Below the pieces are notes generated by a model. The model did no database searches and was not told the origin of the DNA. It was given only the letters and a program-made list of their open reading frames with translations. This document shows positions 10,216-22,279 of a DNA stretch of 64,000 nucleotides, piece by piece. How positions within the stretch are numbered: the first letter of the stretch is position 1; the number at the start of each line of letters is the position of its first letter. The position numbers and the translations under genes were made by a program. This DNA comes from Chrysopilus asiliformis (lineage: Eukaryota; Arthropoda; Insecta; Diptera; Rhagionidae): assembly GCA_964034945.1 (NCBI GenBank), contig OZ035962.1:104790034-104854033 (forward strand). The letters are read 5' to 3'.

Positions 10216-11200
10216 TAGACATTAATTGGTTTGATAAAACAAGTCTATGATAACACAACTGATAACAACATAAATTTTGACTTTAAATAAAAAACTAAAA
10301 TCAAAAAATAATTTTTCAAAGGAGATCAACTTTTCAAGAAAAGCATTCATATTATTATGCTTCGCATGTGAACGAGATTTGACAAAAGGATTTTGTAATT
10401 TCAGAACATTTCAAATGATCTTGCTCAACAAAAACGTTGAAAAATCTCATTTCTATCCTCATTGAGGGAAATCATTTATCAACAATTCAAAAATGACAAA
10501 CACATGCTCAGATTAATAAAAGGGAAAATATTTAAGGCATGCAAAGTGCCAAAACAAACGAACAAACACACCGCACAAACATTAAACTGGCAAGGACATG
10601 GACGACATCATCATTTATCATCCCAAAAATAGAAGCACCCGATACTAAAAGCAGAAACACAGAGGATCACAACGGGGGAAGCATAGATACCGAATAAAAA
10701 TACCTAACCAGACATTTAACATACTATCATCATAGTACGTTGATTTTCATGGTGACGACATCGTTCTTGAACGACCTACCTACACCAGCCCCCGACTCAC
10801 TATCAACCGACGTTGCTTTTATCACCGGCAGTACTCATCATTCGTCAAATAGAAACATACGTCACTCATGTGTAATGTAATGTGCTTATGTATGTATCGT
10901 AGTTTTCCAAGTCAAGAAGTTTTTTGCAAACATAGAAGCAGAACCAAGGCAGACACCAGCAAGTTATAAGGAAAGGAAAATCATGAAAAGTTTCACCTTA
11001 CCTCGTACACATATCATTTTCGTACAACTTTTCATAGCAATCGGGGAAAACTGGCCATATGCTGTCTATTTTCCTACGCTTTGTTGAAAAAAAATCTCGA
11101 CTTACACGTATGTTATCCAAACAGAGTAGAATTTAGAGGAAAGTGGCGTTAAACCGGGTAGCTTACCCAATTAACTTACTAAATCCAAACACCAAATATT
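10216..11200. other. Non-coding, nothing recognised
   Basis: A 62-codon open frame (10277-10465) shows no recognisable domain. No other structure seen. Confidence 0.35.
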
Positions 11201-12291
11201 CAGGGTATTCACAGTCCTCTTTTAAATTGCGAGTAAATTTACCGCTCGGTAATTCAGTCAAATTTAACAGATTTTTACCGAAACGGTAACTTGGTTCATG
11301 TAAAAATGAATTACCGGATTCGGTAATTGTAGACATGCCTTGAGTCGTGTTTTCCGGCCCGGTTATTCGGTATCAAGAATCAACCGCGAGTGGCGCTAGT
11401 AATGTTTTTAGTTGTCAAATTTTCTCGCTGGTTTTTTGTTAATCTCATCGGACTGATGCAAATTTTTTCAATTTTGATAGCCGTTGCCTCAATAGAAATT
11501 CAAAAGAATACATCAAACATGGATTTAAAGGTATGTGACATATTTTACAATTAAATTCGCAGTTCATGATTTGGTCACGTATCCAATAAAAGCGCTGTTC
11601 TCAAATCTGTGCTGTGGGATGTTCACAGCAGAATATTTTCAGTCTTTATACCCGTATGGTGAAACCAAAGGGTATATTAACTTTGCCTTACCGTTTGTAA
11701 CGCCAAGATCCCGTTATCACACACAAAAATGAATTACACCAGTGTGTTTAGAATGATAAAAAAAATTGAATTTTGCATGTCCGTCCGTCTGTCTGTCCGT
11801 CTGTCTGTCCGTCTGTCTGTCTGTCCGTCTGTCCGTCTGTGGCGCGGATTGCGGGCGCACGGATTGAGCTAGAGACTTGAAATTTTGCACAGATCCGTTT
11901 TTCGTAAAATGCGAGGCTAAGTTCGTTAATGGGCAAAAATGGACCATTAGGGGGGGTTTTTTGTGAATATCTTATACGAACGAAAAGGTTTTTTGTGAAT
12001 ATCTCAAAAACGGTGCATCTTATCAAAAAAGTGCAAGAACAAAAGTTATTTAGGATATGATTCTACATAAAACTCCCATACATCAAAATCCGATTGGAAT
12101 AAATTTTAAAAATTGTTATTGGAAAGTTTGACTTCAAAATGGAATTTTGGTACAACTGTTCCAATTTTGATACGAATATCACCATATGGGTCTCCAATGA
12201 TTGCCAGATAGGCAATTATAGCTTTTGTTATGTTTTAATATTACCGAAAACACCGAATACGCAAAATTAAAAGAGGACTATGAATACCCTG
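11201..12291. mobile_element. TIR element (hAT-like ends) carrying a nested F copy
   Basis: The left end (11201) CAGGGTATTCACAGTCCTCT is inverted at the right end (to 12291, AGAGGACTATGAATACCCTG); the inverted repeats extend about 31-34 bp. CAGGG termini suit hAT elements, but I found no clean 8-bp target duplication. Inside, the sequence AAACATGGATTTAAAG is followed by GTATGTG, resembling a tiny first coding exon plus donor, possibly a remnant of a transposase gene. An F copy occupies 11647-12238, so without it the element is about 500 bp and non-autonomous. Confidence 0.7.
11647..12238 (-). repeat. Repeat family F, copy 2 (nested)
   Basis: Reverse-oriented near full-length copy: TATACCCGTATGGTGAAACC at the left, then GCGTTACAAACGGTA in complement, GTCCGTCTGTCT microsatellite (11780-11840), GAGACTTGAAATTTTGCACA (about 11873), and AACATAACAAAAGC in complement at the right. 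It sits inside the hAT-like element. Confidence 0.88.
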
Positions 12292-12380
12292 ATTATCAAT
12301 AATATCAGACTTTTATTTTTGAGTTCTAACAATAGTCTCTTTAATAGAAGTACAAAACTTTACAGGCAAATCTCGATTAT

Positions 12381-12422
12381 TTGAACTAATCATGCCTATT
12401 CTGAAAGGCATGATTAGTTCAA
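12381..12422. repeat. Perfect 17-bp-arm palindrome, 8-nt loop
   Basis: TTGAACTAATCATGCCT, loop ATTCTGAA, then AGGCATGATTAGTTCAA. No T-run follows. Lies about 90 bp outside the hAT-like element. Confidence 0.85.
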
Positions 12423-13562
12423 CGGAGTTCCGCTTATTTATGCGACAATCAGTATTCTTGAATACGTAACGTTTAATTTTTGGTATTACGATCGAGTGAC
12501 GTTTTGAGTTAAACTACCCGCTGCAATTTCGCGTTTGGTGTTGGCCGTGATTAACAAAAAGCAAATTTGGCGAGAATTAGCGGATTCTCTGCAACTGCAG
12601 TAACTGCAACTGAATCCAATTGGCATTGGGTAGACTTCACAGAATTTTGAAACGCCAAGTTTGAGGTTACCCGTTTTTATCCATCTACCCGTTTTGTACA
12701 ACTATGTTCCAGGCTTGCATGAAGATAAGATCATAATTTTGGTACCGTTTGTGTAGTGATGTTTGATAAGGTCCTTAATATAGATCAACTAAATTTATCA
12801 GTTTTTTATACTTTTCTTTGGTTAATGAAAACAATAGAAAATATACAAGTAAATATGTAAGATACAAGTAAAGATTACTAACAACTGCTGAATGAAATAA
12901 ACGACCCTAAAATCCCCCAAAGCTCAGATAAATCAGAAAAAGGAATTAATGCCCTTACCATTCCCATATAGGAGTTCTAAGCCCGCCTAAACTTCCGACC
13001 TGGACCTAAAACCCAGAACTTTAGTTAAACGAACAATCACTATAACAATATAAATGATGCATCTATAGATAAAATGTGCTGGTGTCATAAGAATGGGTGG
13101 ACAATTAGTTTGAAGACTTCACAGTAAATAACAACGGGGATTCAAAGGCCAACAAAAAGGGACTTCCACCTACAAAGACCTGTAAACGAGAACATTTTAG
13201 TTTAGAAGGAGTTTCAATTGATTTTTTGTTGCTTTACACTTTCCTTTGTGTGATCCAAGACTTAGATTCGTGATGTAGGCAACAGGTAAAAATTTCACTA
13301 ATGGAAGCTCAAAATTAGGTCATTTTCAGTTAGTCGTATTGAGAACAATCTCGATTTGATACATTGAATTTTAAGAAGTAAAAAAAAAACATTTCTTGTT
13401 CCTGAAAAGGAAAATTCATTTTAAAGGCAAAATTAATCTTGTTTTATCTAAAAATACTGTTTGATAATGATTTTTCAAAAAAGCTCCTTGATCTTCATTA
13501 TTGCTTTGTTAGGTTTGTGATTAAAAGCTTAAGAATGCTATGTTAATCTTTCGTTTATTTAT
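12423..13562. other. Non-coding, nothing recognised
   Basis: A somewhat GC-richer patch at 12480-12710 has no domain-bearing frame. The rest is AT-rich. Confidence 0.35.
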
Positions 13563-13611
13563 TAATTCGACGTTTCGGTCACGTCACGATGAATACCATC
13601 CTCAGGAATTA
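13563..13611 (-). ncRNA. Hammerhead-like core (possible Penelope-element remnant)
   Basis: On the minus strand: TAATTC, then CTGAGGA (fits CUGANGA), a 22-nt segment that can form an imperfect stem (GG...TCA with TGA...CC), then GAAACGTC, then GAATTA. TAATTC and GAATTA pair perfectly, as stem I should. The series CUGANGA-stem II-GAAACGUC is typical of minimal hammerhead motifs reported in Penelope-like elements (established knowledge). Stem II is weak here and no reverse transcriptase is nearby, so this may be a decayed copy or a chance match. Confidence 0.4.
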
Positions 13612-15120
13612 TGAGATTTACAATGTAAACTGAAAAAGTACAAGCATTGTTACAAATTTGATTTGAATGAAAAACTTACAGCTTGCTCCAATTTCCCGGT
13701 TGTTTCACGTTTTATAAATATTTACAACAGAAATTATGAAAAACCAATAAAGAGTATGCGCCACAGGCGAAAATATCCAAAACATATGCGTACAAATATG
13801 TTGAAAAAATTGGTCGCAGGTGGTAAAAATATAATTTACAGCAATCTCCGGCCACGGTGAAGTAGTTTTTGCATAATTAGTGATTGTTTTATTAATATTT
13901 AACAAATTAACCCCAAATTAAATAATCCGGGACAAAAGATTAGTTTTCGGGACGCCGAGTGCGTGATTCCAGGACTGTCGTGGCTAATCCGGGACATATG
14001 GTTACCTTAAAAATAATCCAATTATGAAAAACATAATAACAGTTACGGCAGAGAATTTTTTTTTGCAGCATATTTTCTAAATTTTTGTTCTTCATATAAT
14101 ATCAAGAAAGGACACTTTAAAGATTGCATTGTAGTACCGAGAGGGACTCACTGTTTAAGACAGATTCCAAATGGTGGAACTGAACTATATTTTTAAAAAA
14201 ATCTCCCTTTTGGTAGTTTTTGGTGTAGGGAAAAATAATGTAATTACTTTAATTCGTCGAGTAAGTTAGTTTCAAATGAGGTTCTCTCGCAGAAATAGAA
14301 AAGGCAAGCCCATTTCTTGGGCCAACATTAGTATTGTACTTTCGGTTTTCTATCAATTAAGATCCTAACATAATTGAGTATTGTACAAGTTGAATCATTT
14401 TTAATTACATCTCGACGGGTAGTTTTATTTTTAGAAGAAAAGCAGTATTGATATAAACAAAAAAATAATAACAATCATCTCTATAGCTACATCCACATAA
14501 CAAAGTCGTACCGTCAAAGATCCTTTCAATACAAACAAATATTTTTTTCATCATGTTCTTATCAATCTGGAAGCTTAGATAGTACTACAATACAAATCTC
14601 ACCTCGTATCCGACCTTTCTTTACTAGATGGAGGAAAACTTTGAAAATTGTTTTGAAATTCCTTAATTAAAGAAAGTAGGGAACATCATAAAAATAAAAA
14701 AAAACATACACAAACTGTAAAAGTGAATAACAAAAAAAAATCCAGGTAAACTCCTGTAGGAATTTTGTGGTATTAAAAATTCCTATCGCACTTCTCTTTT
14801 ACCAAAAGAAATAAAAATTACTGAAATGTTAAAGTCTTCAGATAAACTTTTTTAGGTTATGATTTTGTAAATACCCGGTAAAGCTTAAGACTTTTATTTG
14901 TGTGAATTGAATTACCGATTTAGTGCAATTTTCATTTAAATTGAATTATATGAAACAAGATATTCAAATTGGAACAGAATTAGATAATCCAGAGATTGTG
15001 GGGTGTAACATGTTAACTAGGTTTAATAAAAACAAATGTTTTTTCTAACAAATGTTTTTTCTACACAATGCGTGGAACAGGATTTGCAATCCGTTATAAT
15101 TTATGAGAAAAAAAATTGCT
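13612..15120. other. Non-coding, nothing recognised
   Basis: AT-rich; ORFs up to 66 codons on both strands (13663-13905) overlap each other and show no recognisable features. Confidence 0.35.
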
Positions 15121-16345
15121 AAAAAAAAATAAAAAAAATTTTTTTAAAAAAAAGCTTTTATTAAAAAAGAATGCACTAAAAAGAAAAAAATAATTTTCTG
15201 GACGCTGTGTATCACAAATATAAAAGCTTTTTAAAAGCGAGATAAATTTTTATTTTATTGTTTTATGCTTTATCTCGCTTTTTAAAAGCTTTTATATTTG
15301 TGATACACAGCGTCCAGAAAATTATTTTTTTCTTTTTAGTGCATTCTTTTTTAATAAAAGCTTTTTTTTAAAAATTTTTTTTTTATTTTTTTTATTTTGT
15401 TCTTTTTAGTCTTCGAATATATCCTTACATTTGAGATGTCCTTACAGGCTTTTTAACTTGAGAATCGTATTCAGCGACCCCAAAAACCCCCAGAATAGAT
15501 TTTTTTCCGGAAAATTTGGAGAAAGGGATACTCACGTTATCCTTACAGGACCTTCCGTTATCCTTACAGACTTTTTAATGACAGATTCGGATTCAGCGAC
15601 CTCAAAAACCCCCAGAATAGATTTTTTTCCGGAAAATTTGGAGAAAAGGATAATCACGTTATCCTTACAGGACCTTCCGTTATCCTTACAGACTTTTTAA
15701 TGACAGATTCGGATTCAGCGACCCCAAAAACCCCCAGAATAGATTTTTTTCCGGAAAATTTGGAGAAAAGGATAATCACGTTATCCTTACAGGACCTTCC
15801 GTTATCCTTACTGACTTTTCAATGACAGATTCGGATTCAGCGACCCCAAAAACCCCCAGAATAGATTTTTTTCCGGAAAATTTGGAGAAAAGGATAATCA
15901 CGTTATCCTTACAGGACCTTCCGTTATCCTTACTGACTTTTCAATGACAGATTCGGATTCAGCGACTCCAAAAACCCCCAGAATAGATTTTTTTCCGGAA
16001 AATTTGGAGAAAAGGATAATCACGTTATCCATACAGGACCTTCCGTTATCCTTACTGACTTTTTAATGACAGATTCGGATTCAGTGACCCCAAAAACCCC
16101 CAGAATAGATTTTTTTCCGGAAAATTTGGAGAAAAGGATAATCACGTTATCCTTACAGGACCTTCCGTTATCCTTACAAGGACGAAGTAGTGAAAATATT
16201 GTATTGTCATCGGACTTATATAAGTGTGCAAAATTTCAAGTCAATCGGACAAGCGGAAGTGGGTCAAAATTGGGTTGCAAGATTTGACCCCGACAAACAG
16301 ACAGACAGACAAGATAGCGAGCTAAATAAAAGCTTTTAAAAAAGG
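15121..16345. mobile_element. SC composite element, copy A: foldback + 122-bp array + tail
   Basis: Three parts in series. (1) 15121-15403: a long palindrome centred near 15260 whose arms include TTTTTAAAAGC, TATCACAAATATAAAAGC and TTTTCTGGACGCTGTG. (2) 15420-16196: the 122-bp array. (3) 16197-16345: a tail with TGCAAAATTTCAAGTCAATC, GATTTGACCCC, GACAAACAGACAGACAGAC and a last AGCGAGCTAAATAAAAGC that echoes the foldback core. Copies at 25222-25446 (foldback only) and 45620-46026 (inverted tail plus short hairpin) show that these parts travel together. No protein is encoded. Confidence 0.7.
15420..16196. repeat. 122-bp tandem repeat, ~6.3 copies
   Basis: ACAGATTCGG starts at 15581, 15703, 15825, 15947 and 16069, an exact 122-bp period. 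Every unit carries a hairpin AAGGATAA-N5-TTATCCTT and a CCCCCAGAATAGATTTTTTT block. Units differ by a few substitutions only. Confidence 0.95.
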
Positions 16346-17126
16346 AGAAATTGTATTAATAGTTAGTGCATATTTTAATTTTGATCGAAATTTTGCCCGA
16401 TTTCCATCTCTGTTTTAGATTACATTCCCATCGAGAATAATTACTGCGCTTGATTTAAACTCACTCCAAATTCATCGCACATTAATTTCCTATACTAATA
16501 ATAAAATCAAAAGGTGGAATTTTCGTTATCTCACCACATAAATCTTAGAATTCGACTAGAGGGTTATGTAGGTAAAAAAAATAATGACTGCCAACAATCA
16601 CTCTCGCAAAAAAAGCTCATTTTCCATAGCCTAATCATTCCTTTGCGTGGCAAAAAGTTTTTTTTTCTTTCTATCGCCTGATAATTCCATAATCAGACAT
16701 TATTTCACCTAATGATCGAAACGGGGAGCAGAAACACGGAACTCACAGTAACCAATAAACCGAATAAAGTTTATCGATGTCGCTAAGTATAATTATTCGT
16801 ATTTCTAGGGAATTTTTCCCTATATTTAGGGCTTAGATTTTTTGCCAAACATCACGGTATTTTCCATATATTATTTCATAGCATAACACCACCATGAAAA
16901 TATGTATTTTTGTGTTTCTACATAAAAAAAACAAAAACTATATCCTGGTTAGTGTTGTAATGTTTAATATTATAAAAAGAAATGACTAAGGGTAGGTAAA
17001 ACATTTCACAACTGAAGTTCACGTACAAAATAAATACAACTTTGACTTCCTTTAGTGCTTTGTTATGCATCAAACATTAAAAAAGCAATTCAAATAACAA
17101 AAAGTGTTGCAAAACACGAGAACGTC
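16346..17126. other. Non-coding, nothing recognised
   Basis: AT-rich sequence up to the tandem duplication. Confidence 0.4.
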
Positions 17127-18348
17127 TGGATTGAATTCCTTGAAATTGTGGATTATGATGCGGGATTTTTCCAATTTTCTACATATATTCTTGGATTTCG
17201 CAAACACAGTTTGGATATGAAGTGAAATGATTGTCGATGGCACATTTAGATTCCAGTCACGTATCTAAAATTTACCTGATATATATAATTTCCCACACAC
17301 TCGCTATTAAATATTGAACAGGTATATTGGAATATTTCATATCTAAATCTCGGTTAAAAAAATAGCATTTAAGCGATTTGTTATCAAAGAGGCATATTTT
17401 TTATCGATTTAGCTTTGGCAAAGTGTATGAAAGGTGATCAAGGTGAGAATATTTTATTTAATTCATCAGATATACTTTTTATGTCAGTTCTAAGTTGAAG
17501 TTTTTTTTTCACTTATTTCCATTTTTATCAACTTACTCGTAGTGGAAAGAAAGAAAAAAATCTATTGTAAAATCTATAACCGCACAATACTATTAGGTAC
17601 ATAAAAAAGTGTGCCCAAAAGTATTTTTTTGATAGGGGAGTAGCTTTTTGTTAATTAAAAATTTTAATCTATTTTATCGCACTGAAGCCGAAAATTGTAT
17701 TTTTTTAAATTTATATTTGACTTTCTGTCTCTCAGAATGGATTGAATTCCTTGAAATTGTGGATTATGATGCGGGATTTTTCCAATTTTCTACATATATT
17801 CTTGGATTTCGCAAACACAGTTTGGATATGAAGTGAAATGATTGTCGATGGCACATTTAGATTCCAGTCACGTATCTAAAATTTACCTGATATATATAAT
17901 TTCCCACACACTCGCTATTAAATATTGAACAGGTATATTGGAATATTTCATATCTAAATCTCGGTTAAAAAAATAGCATTTAAGCGATTTGTTATCAAAG
18001 AGGCATATTTTTTATCGATTTAGCTTTGGCAAAGTGTATGAAAGGTGATCAAGGTGAGAATATTTTATTTAATTCATCAGATATACTTTTTATGTCAGTT
18101 CTAAGTTGAAGTTTTTTTTTCACTTATTTCCATTTTTATCAACTTACTCGTAGTGGAAAGAAAGAAAAAAATCTATTGTAAAATCTATAACCGCACAATA
18201 CTATTAGGTACATAAAAAAGTGTGCCCAAAAGTATTTTTTTGATAGGGGAGTAGCTTTTTGTTAATTAAAAATTTTAATCTATTTTATCGCACTGAAGCC
18301 GAAAATTGTATTTTTTTAAATTTATATTTGACTTTCTGTCTCTCAGAA
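17127..18348. repeat. Perfect 611-bp tandem duplication
   Basis: Copy 1 spans 17127-17737 and copy 2 spans 17738-18348, both starting TGGATTGAATTCCTTG and ending CTTTCTGTCTCTCAGAA. Reading them side by side I found no difference. No coding content: the only long frame, 17648-17836, crosses the junction. Confidence 0.93.
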
Positions 18349-18628
18349 TGTTTATTCTGGCAACAATCAATTTATATTGATTTCTTCCAACTTCTTCAAT
18401 ATCCCTTCCGTAATAACTTTTGAACATTCGACCAGTTGGGATGCAGTTTTTGGCGTTGAATAAATGAAATGTTTGCCATTAAAAAAATATCCTTTTTTCT
18501 GCCCGTCATCCCCTCTTAATCCTTGATCGTTAGAAGGTGTTTTATCGGGTTTTCAATTTTCAGTAAAAACTAATTTTTTTGTAGCTTAAAATTCGCAATT
18601 CTGCCCCTGTAACAAGCCCGCACTGTTG

Positions 18629-18700
18629 CCCTGTAACAAGCCCTGTAACAAGCCCTGTAGCAAGCCCTGTAACAAGCCCTGTAACAAGCCCTGTAACAAG
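18629..18700. repeat. 12-bp tandem repeat, six copies
   Basis: Six units of CCCTGTAACAAG (third unit has GTAGC), with a detached seventh at 18604-18615. Lies just upstream of an F copy. Confidence 0.95.
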
Positions 18701-18858
18701 CCCCCATCCGCCAATGACGAATTTGTCTTTCTACATATAAAAACTCTTTGGTGATTTTTTAAAAAATGCCGAATTTTAAAATTTAGTTTGAAAAATTAAA
18801 ATTGAAGTAAAACAGAAACATGAAGAAAAACAGACTAGGCGCGATACCCGTTTTATTG

Positions 18859-19442
18859 AAAAACATAACAAAAGCTATAATTGCCAATCTGGCAATCATT
18901 GGAGACCCGTATGGTGATATTCGTATCAAAATTCGAACAGTTATACCAAAATTCCACTTTGAAGTCAAACTTTCCAATAAGATTTTTTAAAATTTATTCC
19001 AATCGGATTTTGATGTATTATGTAGAATCATATTCTATAGTTTTATGTAGAATCATATCCTAAATAACTTTTGTTCTTGGACTTTTTTGATAAGATGCAC
19101 CGTTTTTGAGATCTTCGCAAAAATCGTTTTCGTTCGTATGGGGGTACCCCCCTAATGGTCCATTCTTGCCCATTAACGAACTGAGCCTCGCATTTTACGA
19201 AAAACGGATCTGTGCAAACTTTCAAGTCTCTAGCTCAATCCGTGCGCCCGCAATCCGCGCCACAGACAGACGGACAGACAGACAGACGGACAGACAGACA
19301 GACGGACGGACATGCAGAAATTAATTATTTTTATCATTCTAAACACACTGGTGTAATTCATTTTTTGTGCGATGACGGGATCTTGGCGTTACAAACGGTA
19401 AGGCAAAGTTAACATACCCTTTGGTTTCACCATACGGGTATA
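18859..19442 (+). repeat. Repeat family F, copy 3
   Basis: Near full-length: AAAAACATAACAAAAGC, TTTTGATGTAT, TAATGGTCCATTCTTGCCC, CTTTCAAGTCTCTAGC, GACA/GACG microsatellite (19264-19312), and terminal hairpin TATA...GGGTATA with one change (AACATACCC). Confidence 0.88.
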
Positions 19443-21610
19443 AACATCTAAGTTTGACATTTTGCAAATACAGTGTGACCTCGATAAACGCAACCCTCGA
19501 AGAACGCAAGTCCTCGGTTAAAATAGTTACAGGAAATCTTTTATTGACTTTATTCTCTGTTCCTTGTTTTTATTTATTAAAGAAGTGGCTATCACAAAAC
19601 AAGTTTGCGCGTACTTTTCTTGAAAAATTAGGTTGTGTTTAGCTAACATTAAACCATAAAAATTCTGAGACTTAAATCATTTAAGTTGGACGTAAGTTCC
19701 TAACTTTGTAAGTTCCGACGTAAGTTCCTAACTAACTTTGTACGAAAAGCGGCGTTTTTATAATTTATCTATTCGTCAGAGTATTGTCAATTTATGAGAA
19801 AAATATATTCCCTTAATGCCTACTTAACGCCACCGAAGTGAACGAAAATGTTGCACTATAACAAAAAAATATAACGGCCGACAGGAACACTCTTCGTCTA
19901 AATTATGACATTCGCTGCTTGAATGGAAAACACTAAACATATAACATTTATCTAGAGCCCAGATGTATCGAAATACGGGTAGTATCATTTCCATCTGTTA
20001 TACCTTTACTTTAGTTGAGGGTGAAATATGCTCAACGAGTTGAGCAGATACTATAGAATAAACGACTATATAGCATACATTATTCCCATATTGGTAGTAA
20101 ATAGTCGCAAATGTGTAATTCCAAGTTACCGCAGGCTATCTCCACAGAATGTAACTTTCCTTGGCTTTTATTTTTTCTTTAGATATACATAAACTTTTTA
20201 TTTTTCTTTTCTAGCATCGATCGAAAATTAAATTCCCTCCATAGAAAAATTGCAGTCAACCAAGTCGTTTAATGTCTTTAAAAAAAACACGAATCGACGT
20301 TGAACAATTGATGTAAAACTAACGTAACGACAAAAAGTAGATATACCTGTTATGGAGTCCCGTTATATTTATGTAATTTATAAAAAAAGTTGTTATTCAT
20401 CATACATTATATTGGAAATGGGACAAAATTTATATGATTATATTGGGAATGGGACAATCATTAGTGTTTTTGTAAAGGCTTCAATCGGCACAATTGGACA
20501 GAATTTTATTATGATTATGGCCACCACCGACCCAGGATAAAATTGTTGCACTCCAAACGATCGTCCCTCATTCCACTGAGTGTCGTTAATGTCTTTCAAT
20601 AAATATATGATATTGATCGATTTATGAAGTACTGACTATTTTAAAATGTGCTATCATAAAATTGATAACGTATCTTTATATGGTAATTTTCCATTTTATG
20701 TTTAGGACCTTAAAAACATATTTGAAAATTATTCAAACCTTTGGTGTGAAATTTTTCTGAAACGAAACAAACGCTTTATTCGTTTGATTCTTCTGCTTCT
20801 TCCTATTTTATTTTCTTAAAAAAATGTTTCTATGTTCGTAATCCTTGAAATAAACTATAAAACATTTAAAATTATTTTTTTTTAAATAACAAAAACCCAT
20901 TATGCAGTTATAGGAAACACAATTCTGGTGTAGAAATAGACAGCCCGGTTTTTGTCTATTGCATGGTTTGGGTAACTTCACTGTAATGCTTTTCCACAAA
21001 TATTTTTTCTGCCCAAAAATTAATATTTTATTCATTTGACGTCTAAAAATTTAAAAATTAATCTTCCAAAAGAACAAAATGTATACATAATGAAACTGTT
21101 TTAACTAAATGTGTTAACTTGTCATATTTCAAAATCATTTCTCTGTTTTGATGCACAACCATCAAAATAATTGAATATCAATGATTGGGTTTATGCAAAA
21201 AAAAATTTGTTTTTGTACGTTTTGCGCAAAGATAATGATCAGAAATCGCATCAACAGGCATATTTAACCTATTTACAATGACCAATTGCAAATACAAGAA
21301 ACTGAAAATGTAAATGTATCCAAAGATATTTAATTTCTATGGCCTCCGTGTACATAAATGCATAGATCGGTCGCCTATATTCCCATAGTGACTTAATCCT
21401 CTTTTAAGTCATTTCCATTCAAATTGTATTATCGATTTGCATTTATATATTAGCTTCTAATACATTTAAAAAAACAACTGGTAACACGCGAGCACAAAAA
21501 CAACAGCTTTTTGAATAAACTGTTTCAATAAAATCTCAATAATTGATAATTTGTTCAAAAATTTTATTAGTAAAAACTTAAGCAAAAACGAATTTAGAAC
21601 CAAAAAAACA
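19443..21610. other. Non-coding, nothing recognised
   Basis: One small palindrome TGCTCAAC-GA-GTTGAGCA at 20029-20046. Otherwise AT-rich with no supported feature. Confidence 0.35.
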
Positions 21611-22041
21611 GGGGTGGCTTCAAGTAACTTTTTTTCGATCGACTAACTAGTCGAAGGGAATTTTTAGTCTACCAAAACTGTTTAAACAGGCTATCTTTCA
21701 TTCTGGTGCATATGATATAAGAGTCTTCTCTGGGTAATTTGGGTTTGCTAAATTCGGATCTGTACCAACACTACCTTTTCCGATATGCCGGAAAATTCAT
21801 AAATTGGTTTAAATATTTATAATCTGGAAACCAACAATTCTTTTTCCTTCATATCTGAAAAAGTACATCTGGTACAACCAAACTACTGTCAAATTCGGAT
21901 TCAACTACCCCAAATTACCCAGAAAAGAATCCTTTATCGTGTGCACCGGAGTAAGTGTCGTCCTGTTTAATCAGTTTTGGTCGAATAAAAATTTCCTTCG
22001 ACTAGTTAGTCCATCGAAAATAAGTAACATGAAGCCACCCC
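21611..22041. mobile_element. TIR MITE, copy M1 (hAT-like GGGGTGGCTTC ends)
   Basis: The left end GGGGTGGCTTCAAGTAAC is inverted at the right end, GTAACATGAAGCCACCCC; inverted repeats run about 80 bp and include CGACTAGTTAGTC. No transposase. Related to 43381-44075, which carries a nested insertion; M1 supplies the empty site for it. Confidence 0.82.
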
Positions 22042-22279
22042 AGGATATAAATTAGAATTGCATTTTTAATATCACAAAACCAGGGACATCGAGGTTAATA
22101 TCGACCGAGAACGGAACATGTGGGTAAATTTTCTACAAATACACTTTCCTATGAATTAATATATGCTGATACACAGTGAAGAATAGTAAATCTAATTATT
22201 TAAGAACAGGGAATCGGGACTTTAACTAAGAAAGTTAATTTCAATTATAAAAATAGTCTATCTGATATATAAATTTATC

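Noticed and set aside
13663..13905. Overlapping ORFs on both strands near the hammerhead-like motif
   Set aside because: Checked as a possible Penelope coding remnant; no RT or GIY-YIG motif seen.
15431..16287. ORFs made of repeated PRIDFFPENLEKRII units
   Set aside because: They are translations of the 122-bp tandem repeat and break at unit substitutions.
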